From Ktedonobacter sp. SOSP1-85 (GTDB lineage: Bacteria > Chloroflexota > Ktedonobacteria > Ktedonobacterales > Ktedonobacteraceae): 64,000 bases of DNA. Of this stretch, positions 16,318-24,805 are shown in pieces. How positions within the stretch are numbered: position 1 is the stretch's first letter; each line of letters opens with the position of its first letter. Location: the NCBI RefSeq assembly GCF_016587415.1, contig NZ_BNJI01000001.1, forward strand, positions 2,395,501-2,459,500. Direction: 5' to 3'. A program made the position numbers and the translations under genes. The notes under the pieces were generated by a model. It did not search any database. It saw only the letters and a list, made by a program, of their open reading frames with translations, and was not told where the DNA came from.

Positions 16318-17577
16318 ATGAATGACTCTGTTATGGAATCCTCAGCGGAGGGAAACACTTTAGCTACCAGTGTGCTTGAGCCGCGTCCCTGGCGGCGCTG
16401 GCTGGCCGCTTTCTTTGGTTATACCGCATCCTCGCGCGTACAGCTGACCAGCGCTATCTGGATGATCTACCTGGCGGCGCAGGGATATAGCCCCTTTGTG
16501 ATTGGTCTGTTTGAAATGACCTTTCACATCGCCAAGTTCGTCGCCGAGGTGCCAACCGGGATCTTCGCGGACTTGCTGGGACGCCGCAAAAGCCTGATTC
16601 TCTACTGTGTGATTAGCGCAGTAGATAGCCTACTCTATCTTCATCCCACAGCACCCTTTATGCTCCTGGCATTCGCGCTCTCGGGCATCTCACTCGCTTT
16701 CCTGGGTGGGGCTAACGATGCTCTGCTCTGGACCCTGACTGGCTATGCCGATGCTCAACGCCAAGCACAGCTATATAGCAAGCTCATGAGCTGGACGCTG
16801 ATGGTCAGCCTGGTAAGTGAGATGATAGGCGCCACGCTGGGAGGATATCTGGGCGGCATCATGCAAACCCTGCCGTTTATCTGTGGCGCGCTTATCAGCC
16901 TGGTCTCCATTCTACCGCTCTGTCTGCTGCCAGAGGGTATAGAAGAGCGCCAGCCAGAGGAGCGCATTAATGTCCTGGCGCACCTGGGCAGCGGCCTGCG
17001 TACTGTCTGGAACACACCTGCGATCCTGGGACTGATCCTGATCTCAGGGCTGACGGAGAGTTGTGGCACTACAATCTACTTCTATATCCAGTTGCAACTG
17101 CATGGCCTGGGCTTCGCTCTGAGCGCGATAGGATTGATCATCGCGCTGAGCAAAGTTTGCCAGTTTCTTTTCACGGCCATGGTGCCTGCGATGATGCGCA
17201 AGATTCCAGAGCGCTGGCTGCTGCCCCTGGCTGTCCTAGCCCAGGCAGTGGGCCTACTTTTGATGATGCAACCGCAGATGGTTCCAAGCTTACTGGGCTT
17301 CCTGATCTTCTTCCAGGCCGCGACCGCCGTACTCTATCCCGCACTCAGCACCTATATCAACCAGCGTTGTCCCGAGGCTCAGCGCGCCACTGTCCTCTCG
17401 TTTCAAACGGGACTCTTTAGCCTGGCCATGATCGTGCTCTTCCCGCTGTTTGGGCTAGGTATCACTCACTCCTCGTACAGTGTAGTCTATGGCTGGACCG
17501 TGCTCGCACTGCTCCTGGGAGGGCTGGGGACAGTCTTCCTGGTACGCCTACGCCAATGGCATGTGAAAATGAAGTAG
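16318..17577 (+). CDS. MFS transporter
   Basis: This 419-aa major facilitator has about 12 predicted membrane helices. The conserved loop 2-3 motif A appears as VPTGIFADLLGRRKSLI (residues about 80-96). The N-terminal tail of about 25 residues is cytoplasmic. Substrate is not predictable; the closest general class is drug or metabolite efflux by a proton antiporter. Its last codons and stop fall within a giant hairpin shared with the convergent thiolase gene. The long leader upstream suggests regulation at the RNA level (inference). Confidence 0.88.
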   Translation: MNDSVMESSAEGNTLATSVLEPRPWRRWLAAFFGYTASSRVQLTSAIWMIYLAAQGYSPFVIGLFEMTFHIAKFVAEVPTGIFADLLGRRKSLILYCVISAVDSLLYLHPTAPFMLLAFALSGISLAFLGGANDALLWTLTGYADAQRQAQLYSKLMSWTLMVSLVSEMIGATLGGYLGGIMQTLPFICGALISLVSILPLCLLPEGIEERQPEERINVLAHLGSGLRTVWNTPAILGLILISGLTESCGTTIYFYIQLQLHGLGFALSAIGLIIALSKVCQFLFTAMVPAMMRKIPERWLLPLAVLAQAVGLLLMMQPQMVPSLLGFLIFFQAATAVLYPALSTYINQRCPEAQRATVLSFQTGLFSLAMIVLFPLFGLGITHSSYSVVYGWTVLALLLGGLGTVFLVRLRQWHVKMK

Positions 17578-17634
17578 CGTAAATAAACGCGGTGCAGGCA
17601 AAGCCTGCACCGCGTTTATTTACGCTACTTCATT
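17568..17634. terminator. Giant bidirectional hairpin between MFS and thiolase genes
   Basis: Two perfect 32-nt arms flank an AAA loop. The left arm (AATGAAGTAGCGTAAATAAA and on) includes the MFS stop codon, and the thiolase stop lies 7 bp beyond the right arm. It is placed as a terminator for both converging genes, although no U-tract follows the stem on the plus strand. Confidence 0.75.
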
Positions 17635-17640
17635 AAAAAA

Positions 17641-18825
17641 CTACACCTCGACGGAGAGCGCAACCGCGCCGCCACCACCCAGGCAGAGCGTTGCCAGGCC
17701 GCGACCGCCACCTCGGCGCTTCAACTCATGAATCAGGGTAATCAAGACACGTGAGCCACTGGAGCCGATGGGGTGGCCCAGGGCAATGGCGCCACCATTG
17801 ACATTCACGCGCTCCCAATCCCAATCTAGCTCTTTGCCATTGGCAAGCGCCTGGGCCGCAAAGGCCTCGTTGACCTCGATCAGGTCGAAGTCGCTCAACT
17901 GCATGCTAGTGCGCTCCAGCAGGCGACGAACGGCACGCGTGGGGGCCGCAAAGATATAGCGTGGAGTGATGGCCGCCGAGGCATATCCAGTGATACGGGC
18001 CAGGACGGGCAGACCCTGCGCCTGCGCAAAGGCCTGGTCGACAACGACCGTCGCCGAGGCTCCATCGCTTAGACCAGGGGCATTACCTGCGGTCACCGTA
18101 CCATCCTCTAGAAAAGCTGGCGAGAGACGCGCCAGCGCCTCTCGTGAGGTATCGCTGCGAATAGGCTCGTCGTTTTCCACCAGCAAAGAACCCTTCTTCT
18201 GGCGCACCTCAACCGGCACGATCTCCTCTTTAAAGCGGCCCTCGGCTGTGGCTGCCGCCGCGCGCTGGTGACTGCGCAGCGCCAGTTGATCCTGCTCCTC
18301 GCGCGTGACGCTAAACTTCTCGGCGATGATCTCTGCCTCATTGCCCATATGGATATCTTCAAAGGCGCACCAGAGGCCATCACGGACCACCGAGTCAATG
18401 ATTTTGCCATCACCCATGCGGTAGCCAGTACGCGCTTTGGGCAAGAGATAGGGGGCATTGCTCATGCTCTCCATGCCGCCCGCGATATAGGCCTGGCCAT
18501 CGCCCGCGCGAATGGCCTGCGCCGCCAGCATGACGGCTTTGAGGCCCGAGCCACAGACTTTGTTGATTGTGAAGGCGGGAATATCATCGGGAAGGCCCGC
18601 GTGGATGGCGGCCTGGCGGCCCGGCGCCTGCCCAATGCCCGCGCTTACGACATTGCCCATGATGACCTCATCCAGGCTACTGGGGTCGATTCCTGCGCGC
18701 TTTACGGCTTCTTTTATAGCGATAGCTCCCAACTGGGGGGCTGTAAAACTGGCGAGACTACCAAGGAACTTGCCTGTCGGCGTCCTTGCCGCGCCTACGA
18801 TTACCGGAATATGTTCTTCGGTCAT
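17641..18825 (-). CDS. Acetyl-CoA acetyltransferase (thiolase)
   Basis: Thiolases condense or cleave acyl-CoAs (acetoacetyl-CoA from two acetyl-CoA, or beta-oxidation). The start is ATG 18825 (MTEEHIPVIVGAARTPTGKF), which has GAGGAGAA just upstream; the protein is 394 aa, the usual length. Catalytic residues are visible: nucleophilic Cys in NKVCGSGLKAVM (near residue 90), VNEAFAAQALA, His in GGAIALGHPIGSSGSR (near 350), and Cys in LATLCLGGGGAVAL (near 380). With the mutase nearby it suggests short-chain acyl-CoA metabolism. Biosynthetic and degradative thiolases cannot be told apart by eye. Confidence 0.93.
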   Translation of the reverse strand: MTEEHIPVIVGAARTPTGKFLGSLASFTAPQLGAIAIKEAVKRAGIDPSSLDEVIMGNVVSAGIGQAPGRQAAIHAGLPDDIPAFTINKVCGSGLKAVMLAAQAIRAGDGQAYIAGGMESMSNAPYLLPKARTGYRMGDGKIIDSVVRDGLWCAFEDIHMGNEAEIIAEKFSVTREEQDQLALRSHQRAAAATAEGRFKEEIVPVEVRQKKGSLLVENDEPIRSDTSREALARLSPAFLEDGTVTAGNAPGLSDGASATVVVDQAFAQAQGLPVLARITGYASAAITPRYIFAAPTRAVRRLLERTSMQLSDFDLIEVNEAFAAQALANGKELDWDWERVNVNGGAIALGHPIGSSGSRVLITLIHELKRRGGGRGLATLCLGGGGAVALSVEV

Positions 18826-18995
18826 GCGAGTTCTCCTCATTCTAATGCCACGCCGATGTGGCCATAGGGTCTAGCAAACTTCTATCTTATTCTATCTTTT
18901 ATGACCGAGAAGGGGCAAATCTGTAGGGGCCTCCTGCTGGGCTGCTACGCTCCTGAGGGAAGAGAGGGGCACTACCTCCCTTACAGCACAGCGGA

Positions 18996-19817
18996 TCATA
19001 CATTCCGTAGCCATTCCCCCACGCTCTCCGCATACGCCCGTGGCTGATCATAGCGGATACAGTGCCCTGTATTGGGAATATGCAGCTCGCGGGCGCGGGG
19101 CTGTGTGGTCAGGATCTGTGCCGCCTGCTCCGGCGTGATCATGGCACCGCGAGTGGGGTCGCCTGTCACCAGCAGCAGGGGGCAGCGAATGGTGGTCAGG
19201 ACCTCCATAGGCGAACGCTCGCCGATGACGGGCGCAGGGCCGGCGGACAGGATGGCCATATTGAGCTGGTCTTTCGAGATGGCCCACTGCTCTACTGTGA
19301 CCTCCGACCAGCCGGTATTCTTCTGACAAGCGGCCTTGCGCTCCTCCAGACTCTGCGTCCGCACCTCAAACAACCAGCCATGGCGCCTCTGGCCCTCCTC
19401 CTGTGAACTTGTCGGCTGCTCGCGTGGTATAAACAGCGCAGCATCCTCCAGCGCGACCGCCCGCACCAGCTCAGGCCACTCGCTGGCCACCACTGCTGCC
19501 ACGCCGCCCCCCATCGAATGCCCGCCCAGCCGCACCGAGCCCAGGTTCAACGCCTGGATGAGCGCTACCACATCCTCCGCCATGGCCCGTTGCCGATAGT
19601 TCCCGCTCGCCGAGCCGCTGGAGAGCCCATGCCCGCGCGCATCGGGCAGAATGATATCAAAGTCGCTCGCCCATTCCCGCACCACCTCGCTCCAGCACAG
19701 CCCATTATCGCTGAAGCCGTGCAACAACACCAGCGGCGGTTTCTCTCCAGCGCCCGTGCGGTAATAATGAATACGAACATCATCGAGCTGCAGATCGCCT
19801 TCGGACCAGATTGACAT
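18996..19817 (-). CDS. Alpha/beta-hydrolase
   Basis: This 273-aa protein starts at ATG 19817 (MSIWSEGDLQLDDVRIHYYR). The fold is shown by the oxyanion strand LVLLHGFSDNGLCW (residues about 28-41), nucleophile elbow GGHSMGGGVAAVV (Ser near 97), LLLVTGDPTRGAMITPEQA for the acid region and NTGHCIRYDQP with the catalytic His near 250. The substrate is unknown; ester or C-C bond hydrolases share this pattern. Longer upstream extensions are open but lack a ribosome site and cover the intergenic region. Confidence 0.85.
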   Translation of the reverse strand: MSIWSEGDLQLDDVRIHYYRTGAGEKPPLVLLHGFSDNGLCWSEVVREWASDFDIILPDARGHGLSSGSASGNYRQRAMAEDVVALIQALNLGSVRLGGHSMGGGVAAVVASEWPELVRAVALEDAALFIPREQPTSSQEEGQRRHGWLFEVRTQSLEERKAACQKNTGWSEVTVEQWAISKDQLNMAILSAGPAPVIGERSPMEVLTTIRCPLLLVTGDPTRGAMITPEQAAQILTTQPRARELHIPNTGHCIRYDQPRAYAESVGEWLRNV

Positions 19818-19923
19818 GAATCTTCTCCCCTCAAAGTTTGATTTCCTCATCATATCACCTTTTGCGCTTCCTTGTGTATATGCAATCGGTCCGTGTCGCA
19901 CTCGTGCAAGGGAGGAACATCCG

Positions 19924-20010
19924 ATGATGAAATGGCTAAAAAGCGCCGGCCTCTTCCTGCTGCACGTGGTATTGCACGCCGCAATAGAGAGCCTGATCTC
20001 ATGTCCTTGA
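19924..20010 (+). CDS. Possible 28-aa hydrophobic small protein
   Basis: ATGATGAAATGG starts 6 nt after a GGGAGGAACATCCG ribosome-site-like run. The product MMKWLKSAGLFLLHVVLHAA then IESLISCP would be a single hydrophobic segment with a basic N-terminus. It lies antisense in the gap between the hydrolase and anti-sigma genes. Support is only the start context and hydrophobicity. Confidence 0.25.
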   Translation: MMKWLKSAGLFLLHVVLHAAIESLISCP

Positions 20011-20051
20011 TTATCGCGTAACGGCACAGAAACAGGGCCCGGTAATACCAC

Positions 20052-20095
20052 AAAAGTTTGTAGGGCCCATGCTAGCATGGGCCCTACAAACTTTT
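20052..20095. terminator. Long perfect hairpin after the anti-sigma gene
   Basis: Two 21-nt perfect arms (AAAAGTTTGTAGGGCCCATG C) flank a TA centre. It sits 10 bp after the minus-strand anti-sigma stop. The core GTAGGGCCCATGC matches the short palindrome family seen at 22728, 35667 and 58916. On the minus strand the arm ends in TTTT, giving a short U-tract. Confidence 0.75.
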
Positions 20096-20104
20096 CGGAC
20101 AAAT

Positions 20105-21088
20105 CTAAGGCTTTTGCGGTAACTCGCCCATCTTAAAGCCAGGGGGTACCTGCATGTCCCAGAGGCTCTCAGGGACCTGCTGCTGCGTGAGCACTTCAAG
20201 GGTATCATACATCGGCTTCTCGCTGGATGAAGATTTCTGCTCCAGCACATTGACGGGCATATAATGCATATCCAGCAGAATAATATCGCCATTCTGGTAG
20301 CGAATCTGGTAGACCTCTCGTCCCTGGAAGGTTCCCTTGCCGATGTAGCTGGCGCGCCCCGCCGCAATATCTGCCCGTAGTTTTTGCAGATCAAACATAG
20401 AGTCGCTATCGACCCAGTTGGCGGCATCCCATTGCACCACGCGATTCATCATATCTTTGCCCAGGACTCCATGCTGGGCGTTGCCTACCGCTACGACATC
20501 CAGCTTATCATCCATAACCGTCTCTACATGGAACATATTATTGGTGAAATCATGGTAGGTCTTGACCTGGTAGAATGCACCATCACTTGTCTGCTGCGTC
20601 TGGATATGGTAGAGCACATAGCCGTTCCAGCTTACCTGAGATGGGATCTGGAACTCCTGCGCGGAGCGTAGGAAGAAGAGATAAGAGACCAGTAACACTC
20701 CCAGAGCCATCAGCGCGGCCGCCACCAACATCGCAGAGCGCCAGCGTGCTCTCGCGTGCGCACGGCGTCTCTCTGGAAAGGCTACCGGGCGCGACTCGTC
20801 ACTCGTTTTGCCGCGCCCCTGTGCGCGCGCGGCTATCGCGGCCCGAACCGCGACATCAACACGCTCGGAGGGCTGTGAAGAAGGGAGGTCGGCGACCAGG
20901 CGTGTCGCCTGCTGAACCTGGCGCATCTCTTGTGTACACGACTCACACCCACGCACATGCAAGGCGACGCTTCGTCGCTGCTCTGGCGTCAGATCATCCC
21001 ACACAGCCAGGTAGAGGTGGACAATCTCGCAGGCCCGGGAATCGGTTTCATGTCCCGCAGGAAGGGGAGGGAGAAAAATGTCATTCAT
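20105..21088 (-). CDS. Membrane anti-sigma factor with zinc-finger N-terminus
   Basis: This 327-aa protein has an N-terminal anti-sigma domain with the zinc-binding pattern SVALHVRGCESCTQEM (HxxxCxxC, residues about 43-53). A Pro/Arg-rich linker follows, one membrane helix (about 120-141, MLVAAALMALGVLLVSYLFF), and an extracytoplasmic domain of about 180 residues (FQIPSQVSWNGYVLYHIQTQ onward) that looks like an outer-membrane-lipoprotein-sorting-like beta fold. It should hold the ECF sigma factor until an envelope signal arrives. Its start overlaps the sigma stop as ATGA, so the pair is co-translated. Confidence 0.88.
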   Translation of the reverse strand: MNDIFLPPLPAGHETDSRACEIVHLYLAVWDDLTPEQRRSVALHVRGCESCTQEMRQVQQATRLVADLPSSQPSERVDVAVRAAIAARAQGRGKTSDESRPVAFPERRRAHARARWRSAMLVAAALMALGVLLVSYLFFLRSAQEFQIPSQVSWNGYVLYHIQTQQTSDGAFYQVKTYHDFTNNMFHVETVMDDKLDVVAVGNAQHGVLGKDMMNRVVQWDAANWVDSDSMFDLQKLRADIAAGRASYIGKGTFQGREVYQIRYQNGDIILLDMHYMPVNVLEQKSSSSEKPMYDTLEVLTQQQVPESLWDMQVPPGFKMGELPQKP

Positions 21089-21786
21089 TTTCGCCGCTCC
21101 TGCATACTCGCATTACTCTTATTCAATCGCTTGTACTGTTCCATAAACATCTTTTTGGCTCGGGAAATGCGCGTAGCGGCGGCATTGGGTGAGATCTCCA
21201 TAATAGCTGCGATCTCCTGGTAGGGGACCCCTTGCGCAGCATGTAACACAAGCGCCGCCGCATACTCTTCGGGCATATTGGCCAGGGTCAGGCGGATATG
21301 CTCACGTTCAGCGATCTCTGGGATACCACCACTATCGGCTAAAAGGAGGGAGGCGTCATCGCTCACGTCATCGTCATTTTCGGTCTGGCGCGAGCGGCGT
21401 GAAAGGGGCCACCAGGAGATACGTTTGCGTCGACGCAGTTGATCAACACATAAATTGGTCGCGATCCGATACAGCCAGGACGACAAATGATCACGCTCAT
21501 AGAGTCCATCCCAGGCACTGCACGCGCGTATAAATACCTCTTGTGTTATATCATCGGCGTCTTCCATATTTCCAAGCAGGCGATAGACATAGGAATGTAT
21601 GGGGCGTCGGAACTGTTCATAGAGCTTTTCCAGGGCCAGTTCATCGCTAAACGCTCTATCTCCTGGTCGATCCGCGGATTTTTCCACAGGCATGCTGGCT
21701 GCTACTTTCTCTCGTTGCTCAGTCTCTTCCAGACATAGCTCAGGGCGCACCTGTAGTATAGCAGGAACCACCATCGATGGAAACAT
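21085..21786 (-). CDS. ECF-family RNA polymerase sigma factor
   Basis: The start ATG 21786 (MFPSMVVPAILQVRPELCLE) is preceded by AAAGGAG 11 nt upstream; the product is 233 aa. Sigma region 2 spans about residues 55-125 (RPIHSYVYRLLGNMEDADDI, then TQEVFIRACSAWDG and HLSSWLYRIATNLCVDQLRR). Region 4 spans about 165-220 (LANMPEEYAAALVLHAAQGV, then YQEIAAIMEISPNAAATRIS). An acidic insert (TENDDDVSDDAS) separates them. It is paired with the overlapping membrane anti-sigma gene. An in-frame ATG at 21855 is an alternative start. Confidence 0.92.
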   Translation of the reverse strand: MFPSMVVPAILQVRPELCLEETEQREKVAASMPVEKSADRPGDRAFSDELALEKLYEQFRRPIHSYVYRLLGNMEDADDITQEVFIRACSAWDGLYERDHLSSWLYRIATNLCVDQLRRRKRISWWPLSRRSRQTENDDDVSDDASLLLADSGGIPEIAEREHIRLTLANMPEEYAAALVLHAAQGVPYQEIAAIMEISPNAAATRISRAKKMFMEQYKRLNKSNASMQERRK

Positions 21787-21951
21787 ACCGCTGTTTACTC
21801 CTTTTTTCCAGGAACTTGTGAAGCCTTCACTACTCACGCCTGCGACACACAACACTATACCCAGGAGGTTTGCTTCACAGGATTGAATTGATATTACCTA
21901 TCCATACTCACGTTGGAGTGTGGCTACTTTTACGGCTGAGCAATGAAACCC

Positions 21952-22016
21952 AAGTACCCAGATAGAAAAAGCCGCTCTCTTCGACGAAGAGAGCGGCTTT
22001 TTCTATCTGGGTACTT
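21952..22016. terminator. Giant perfect hairpin after the Q/W-rich membrane protein gene
   Basis: Two 32-nt perfect arms around one central base, left arm AAGTACCCAGATAGAAAAAG then CCGCTCTCTTCG. It begins 5 bp after the minus-strand stop at 22022. An internal AAAAAG/CTTTTT section means an inner GC stem is followed by a U-run in either direction, so it could work as a conventional terminator. Confidence 0.8.
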
Positions 22017-22021
22017 AATTT

Positions 22022-22678
22022 TTACCAGTTCTGGCCGGAGCCATTCTGCTGCCAGGAGGGCATGGGAGTGGCCTGCCACTGATTCTGCTGGTCGAACTCC
22101 TGCTGGCCTTGCCACTGGCCCTGCGGCATCGCCATCTGTCCACCCGTTGGCCACTGGTTTTGCGCCTCAGGGGCCACCCCATTTTGCCACATCCCCTGCG
22201 AGCCATCCATCTGGCCATTTGGCCACTGCATAGGAGCTGGAAGAGCCTGCCAGGGCTGCTGAAGCCCTATGTCCTGCTCGCCTACCTGCGCCTGCATCGA
22301 CATCTGCGCACGAATCTCCTGGATCGGCAATTGCGCCTGGATCTTCTGCCAACGCCTCGCCATCATTCCCCACCCTACGACGCCTACAAGCAATACAATC
22401 AAATAGACGATATTGACGACACCTATACCCTCCAGGAGGACCAGGGAGATCTTCGAGCGAAAGATAATTCCTACAGCCACATCAACGATTACCAGAGCCG
22501 CCGCGTAATTCGGCACCTCACGCTGCATCTTCTCAAGCTCGTGCTCAAGGTCCAATAATTCGCACGTTCGGATGTACTTGATCCGTTTTGACCAGCGCAC
22601 CAGGGCAATAATTGCGACGATCAAAAATAATAAGAAAATAACACCCATGATCGCAAGATCACGAATACTTGCTAACAT
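22022..22678 (-). CDS. Membrane protein with Gln/Trp-rich C-terminal tail
   Basis: This 218-aa protein starts at ATG 22678 (MLASIRDLAIMGVIFLLFLI). A first helix spans residues 8-27, and a charged helical segment LLDLEHELEKMQREVPNYAA follows. Two more membrane helices occur at about 55-75 and 85-105. The last 75 residues are low complexity, rich in Gln, Trp, Pro, Gly and Asn, with repeated MQWPNGQMDGSQGMWQNG and GQWQGQQEFDQQNQWQ. Such a tail is probably disordered and may self-associate. The family is not recognised. Confidence 0.7.
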   Translation of the reverse strand: MLASIRDLAIMGVIFLLFLIVAIIALVRWSKRIKYIRTCELLDLEHELEKMQREVPNYAAALVIVDVAVGIIFRSKISLVLLEGIGVVNIVYLIVLLVGVVGWGMMARRWQKIQAQLPIQEIRAQMSMQAQVGEQDIGLQQPWQALPAPMQWPNGQMDGSQGMWQNGVAPEAQNQWPTGGQMAMPQGQWQGQQEFDQQNQWQATPMPSWQQNGSGQNW

Positions 22679-22727
22679 GCTTGCAGCTCCTTCGTCGTCC
22701 CAAATACAGATATCTGATTCTATCTAA

Positions 22728-22750
22728 GTCCATGCAAGCATGGACCCTAC
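22728..22750. repeat. Short palindrome family GTCCATGC-AA-GCATGGAC
   Basis: This palindrome followed by CCTAC matches the core of the hairpins at 20052 and 35644 and the site at 58916. It lies in the divergent region upstream of the glycosylase gene. The lack of the left GTAGG half suggests a decayed copy. Confidence 0.6.
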
Positions 22751-22995
22751 ACTACGCATCCTCTCCACTATCAACGTCAACCTTCGGCGTCTATGCGCTT
22801 TCACTCTATTCCAACGCAGCAGAGCGCCAGGCACAGGAAATGGTGACTTTTTACCTACTCTATACAGTAATTTAGTCCTACCTTGACAGAGAAAGCCGAA
22901 GTATTTACGCTACAGACGAGCAAATTGCTTAATAAACAGATAGGCACTTCCCAATGAAGGGCCTTTGGTCGAGAGAAAAGAGGACACACGAACCT

Positions 22996-23535
22996 ATGGC
23001 TCAGAGCTATTGCGATTTTGCCCGCGAGCATCCGCTGCACCAGGCATACCATGATCAAGAGTATGGTTTTCCCCTCGCCACTGACGCCGCCCTCTTCGAG
23101 CGCCTGGCCCTGGAGATCAACCAGGCAGGTCTCTCCTGGCAGACTATTTTAAAGAAGAAGGAGAACTTTCAACGCGCCTTCGAAGGGTTTGATCTTGATC
23201 GAGTTGCGAGCTATGGCCCTCAGGAGGAAGAACGGCTCCTCAGTGATGCAGGCATCATTCGCAATCGATTGAAGGTGCGCGCTGTGATTGAGAATGCGCG
23301 CCGCCTCGTTGTCCTGCGCGAGCAGCATGGCTCCTTCGCGAACTGGCTCACGCTTCATCATCCTCTAAATAAGGAGCAGTGGGTCAAACTCTTCAAAAAG
23401 AACTTTGTTTTTACGGGTGGTGAGATCGTCAATGAATTTCTCATGAGCACAGGCTATCTGCCCGGAGCGCACCAGGACAGTTGCCCCATCTACCACCAGA
23501 TCCTGACCCTCAATCCCCCCTGGTATCAGCAGTAG
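22996..23535 (+). CDS. tag: DNA-3-methyladenine glycosylase I
   Basis: Tag removes 3-methyladenine from alkylated DNA in base excision repair. The chosen start ATG 22996 gives MAQSYCDFAREHPLHQAYHD, 179 aa, the family length; an earlier ATG at 22954 adds 14 unconserved residues. Family features are AYHDQEYGFPLATDAALFER, LEINQAGLSWQTILKKKENF with the conserved Gly-Leu-Ser-Trp, and DAGIIRNRLKVRAVIENARR with the helix-hairpin-helix-like segment. The conserved zinc ligands of Escherichia coli Tag (CxW and HxxxxC) are partly visible (Cys6; CPIYH near the end). Confidence 0.9.
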   Translation: MAQSYCDFAREHPLHQAYHDQEYGFPLATDAALFERLALEINQAGLSWQTILKKKENFQRAFEGFDLDRVASYGPQEEERLLSDAGIIRNRLKVRAVIENARRLVVLREQHGSFANWLTLHHPLNKEQWVKLFKKNFVFTGGEIVNEFLMSTGYLPGAHQDSCPIYHQILTLNPPWYQQ

Positions 23536-23580
23536 CCGCGTACGCCAGGAGCGCGCCCGCTCCTGGCGTACGCGGCTACT
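23531..23580. terminator. Perfect hairpin between convergent tag and stress-protein genes
   Basis: Two 23-nt perfect arms (AGTAGCCGCGTACGCCAGGA GCG) flank a CGCC loop. The tag stop codon lies in the left arm. The next gene, on the minus strand, ends 10 bp away. It fits the pattern of one giant hairpin per convergent pair. Confidence 0.8.
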
Positions 23581-23589
23581 CTGTTATTG

Positions 23590-24267
23590 TTAGCGCACTG
23601 GTGGGTGGTAGTTCTCGACTTTGATGGTATCGGCCTCTTCAAGTGGCACATTCTGATTGTACTCAGGCGTTCCACGCTCGGCTGTGTCTTCATCGTGGAA
23701 ACTTGCCGCCGGGAGCGAGGACTGAGCTTGCGTATCACCCGGCTGCAGTTGCGCCATGCGCTCGGTCGCGTCATAGGCGCCGTACTGCTTCAGCACCTGC
23801 CGCGCCTCATCATAGCGCTCATTGCTCTTCACGGTGACAATGGTGCGGCCATGCTCCAGTTCTCCCTGGTAGTAATGTGCCTCGTCTTCGGGTACTCCCA
23901 TACCAATCAGCATGCCCACAAAGCCACCCGCCATAGCTCCCAGGGCGGCCCCTCCCAGCGCGGCAAAGATGATTCCACCCGCGATGGCAGGCCCCACACC
24001 CGGGATGGCTGAGATCGCTGCAGCCGTCAGGAAACTGCTTAAAGCACCACCACCGATGGCACCTGCCGCGGCCCCAATCGCGGACTCGGTCGAGATTTTT
24101 TTCTCGCTCTCCTCAGTATCAAGATGACGATAGAGAAAGCCTATTTGCTGATCCGTAAAGCCCGCCCGGCGCAAATCCTCCAACGCCTCCTCGGCCTTTT
24201 CCCGCTTCTCAAAGACACCAATCACGATCGGCTGTGGCATAGCAGACATTGAGTTATCTATATTCAT
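23590..24267 (-). CDS. Glycine-zipper stress-type protein (general stress protein 17M-like)
   Basis: The start ATG 24267 (MNIDNSMSAMPQPIVIGVFE) follows GAAGGTG; 225 aa. Residues 12-50 (VIGVFEKREKAEEALEDLRR AGFTDQQIG) look like the general stress protein 17M/YflT N-terminal domain. The centre (about 65-125) is a Gly/Ala-rich hydrophobic stretch (IGAAAGAIGGGALSSFLTAA, then FAALGGAALGAMAGGFVGML), a glycine-zipper pattern that probably inserts in membranes. A second ferredoxin-like segment (HGRTIVTVKSNERYDEARQV) and a charged tail follow. The biochemical function is unknown. Confidence 0.7.
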   Translation of the reverse strand: MNIDNSMSAMPQPIVIGVFEKREKAEEALEDLRRAGFTDQQIGFLYRHLDTEESEKKISTESAIGAAAGAIGGGALSSFLTAAAISAIPGVGPAIAGGIIFAALGGAALGAMAGGFVGMLIGMGVPEDEAHYYQGELEHGRTIVTVKSNERYDEARQVLKQYGAYDATERMAQLQPGDTQAQSSLPAASFHDEDTAERGTPEYNQNVPLEEADTIKVENYHPPVR

Positions 24268-24330
24268 TTGCACCTTCACTTTCACTTTTAATCACTTGTA
24301 ACTATTCAGGACCACTCGCCACTTCGTGGC

Positions 24331-24403
24331 TCGCCAGGGTTAGAGGGTGTGGTTGGGAGGCTGGCAGAGCCAGCCTCCCAACCACACCCTCTAACCCTGG
24401 CGA
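24331..24403. repeat. Giant perfect hairpin in a divergent intergenic region
   Basis: Two perfect 35-nt arms flank an AGA loop; the left arm starts TCGCCAGGGTTAGAGGGTGT. It lies upstream of the minus-strand stress-protein gene and of the plus-strand HEPN gene, so no coding transcript obviously ends here. An imperfect GTCTGCGACGCTGAG follows. Confidence 0.85.
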
Positions 24404-24805
24404 AGCGTCTGCGACGCTGAGAACACCTCGTATAGGGAGATCCTGAATAGTTATCACCATTTTTATATCAACATACATAGATACACGTATGTGAAGCGCA
24501 AAACGCTCCTGTCGCCAACAGCCTGATACACCATTATGCAGCTTTCCGCTTTTCTCGCAATTTATTTCATTACATACGTCAACGCAAAAAATTTTCTTCA
24601 TCTACATACACATACATCAATATGACAAACAAGTATTAGCTTAACTGATACTCGTTAAACATATCGAAAGATGCTCCTACAGCCATTGACAGATTAGCTT
24701 GATTAGGAATACTATGTTCGGGATAGCATCACTTAATAATCAATGCTATACAACACCTCGTAAAACGTGCCTATGTTTCGGCACCCTGTAGAAGGAACAC
24801 TTACC
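24404..24805. other. AT-rich intergenic region upstream of the HEPN gene
   Basis: About 400 bp with no convincing ORF. It presumably holds the promoter of the HEPN gene. I could not pick a single clear -35/-10 pair by eye. Confidence 0.3.

Noticed and set aside
16118..16321. Leader peptide of the MFS gene (67 codons)
   Set aside because: No ribosome site is convincing and the codon use is unlike neighbouring genes; kept only as a note in the leader entry.
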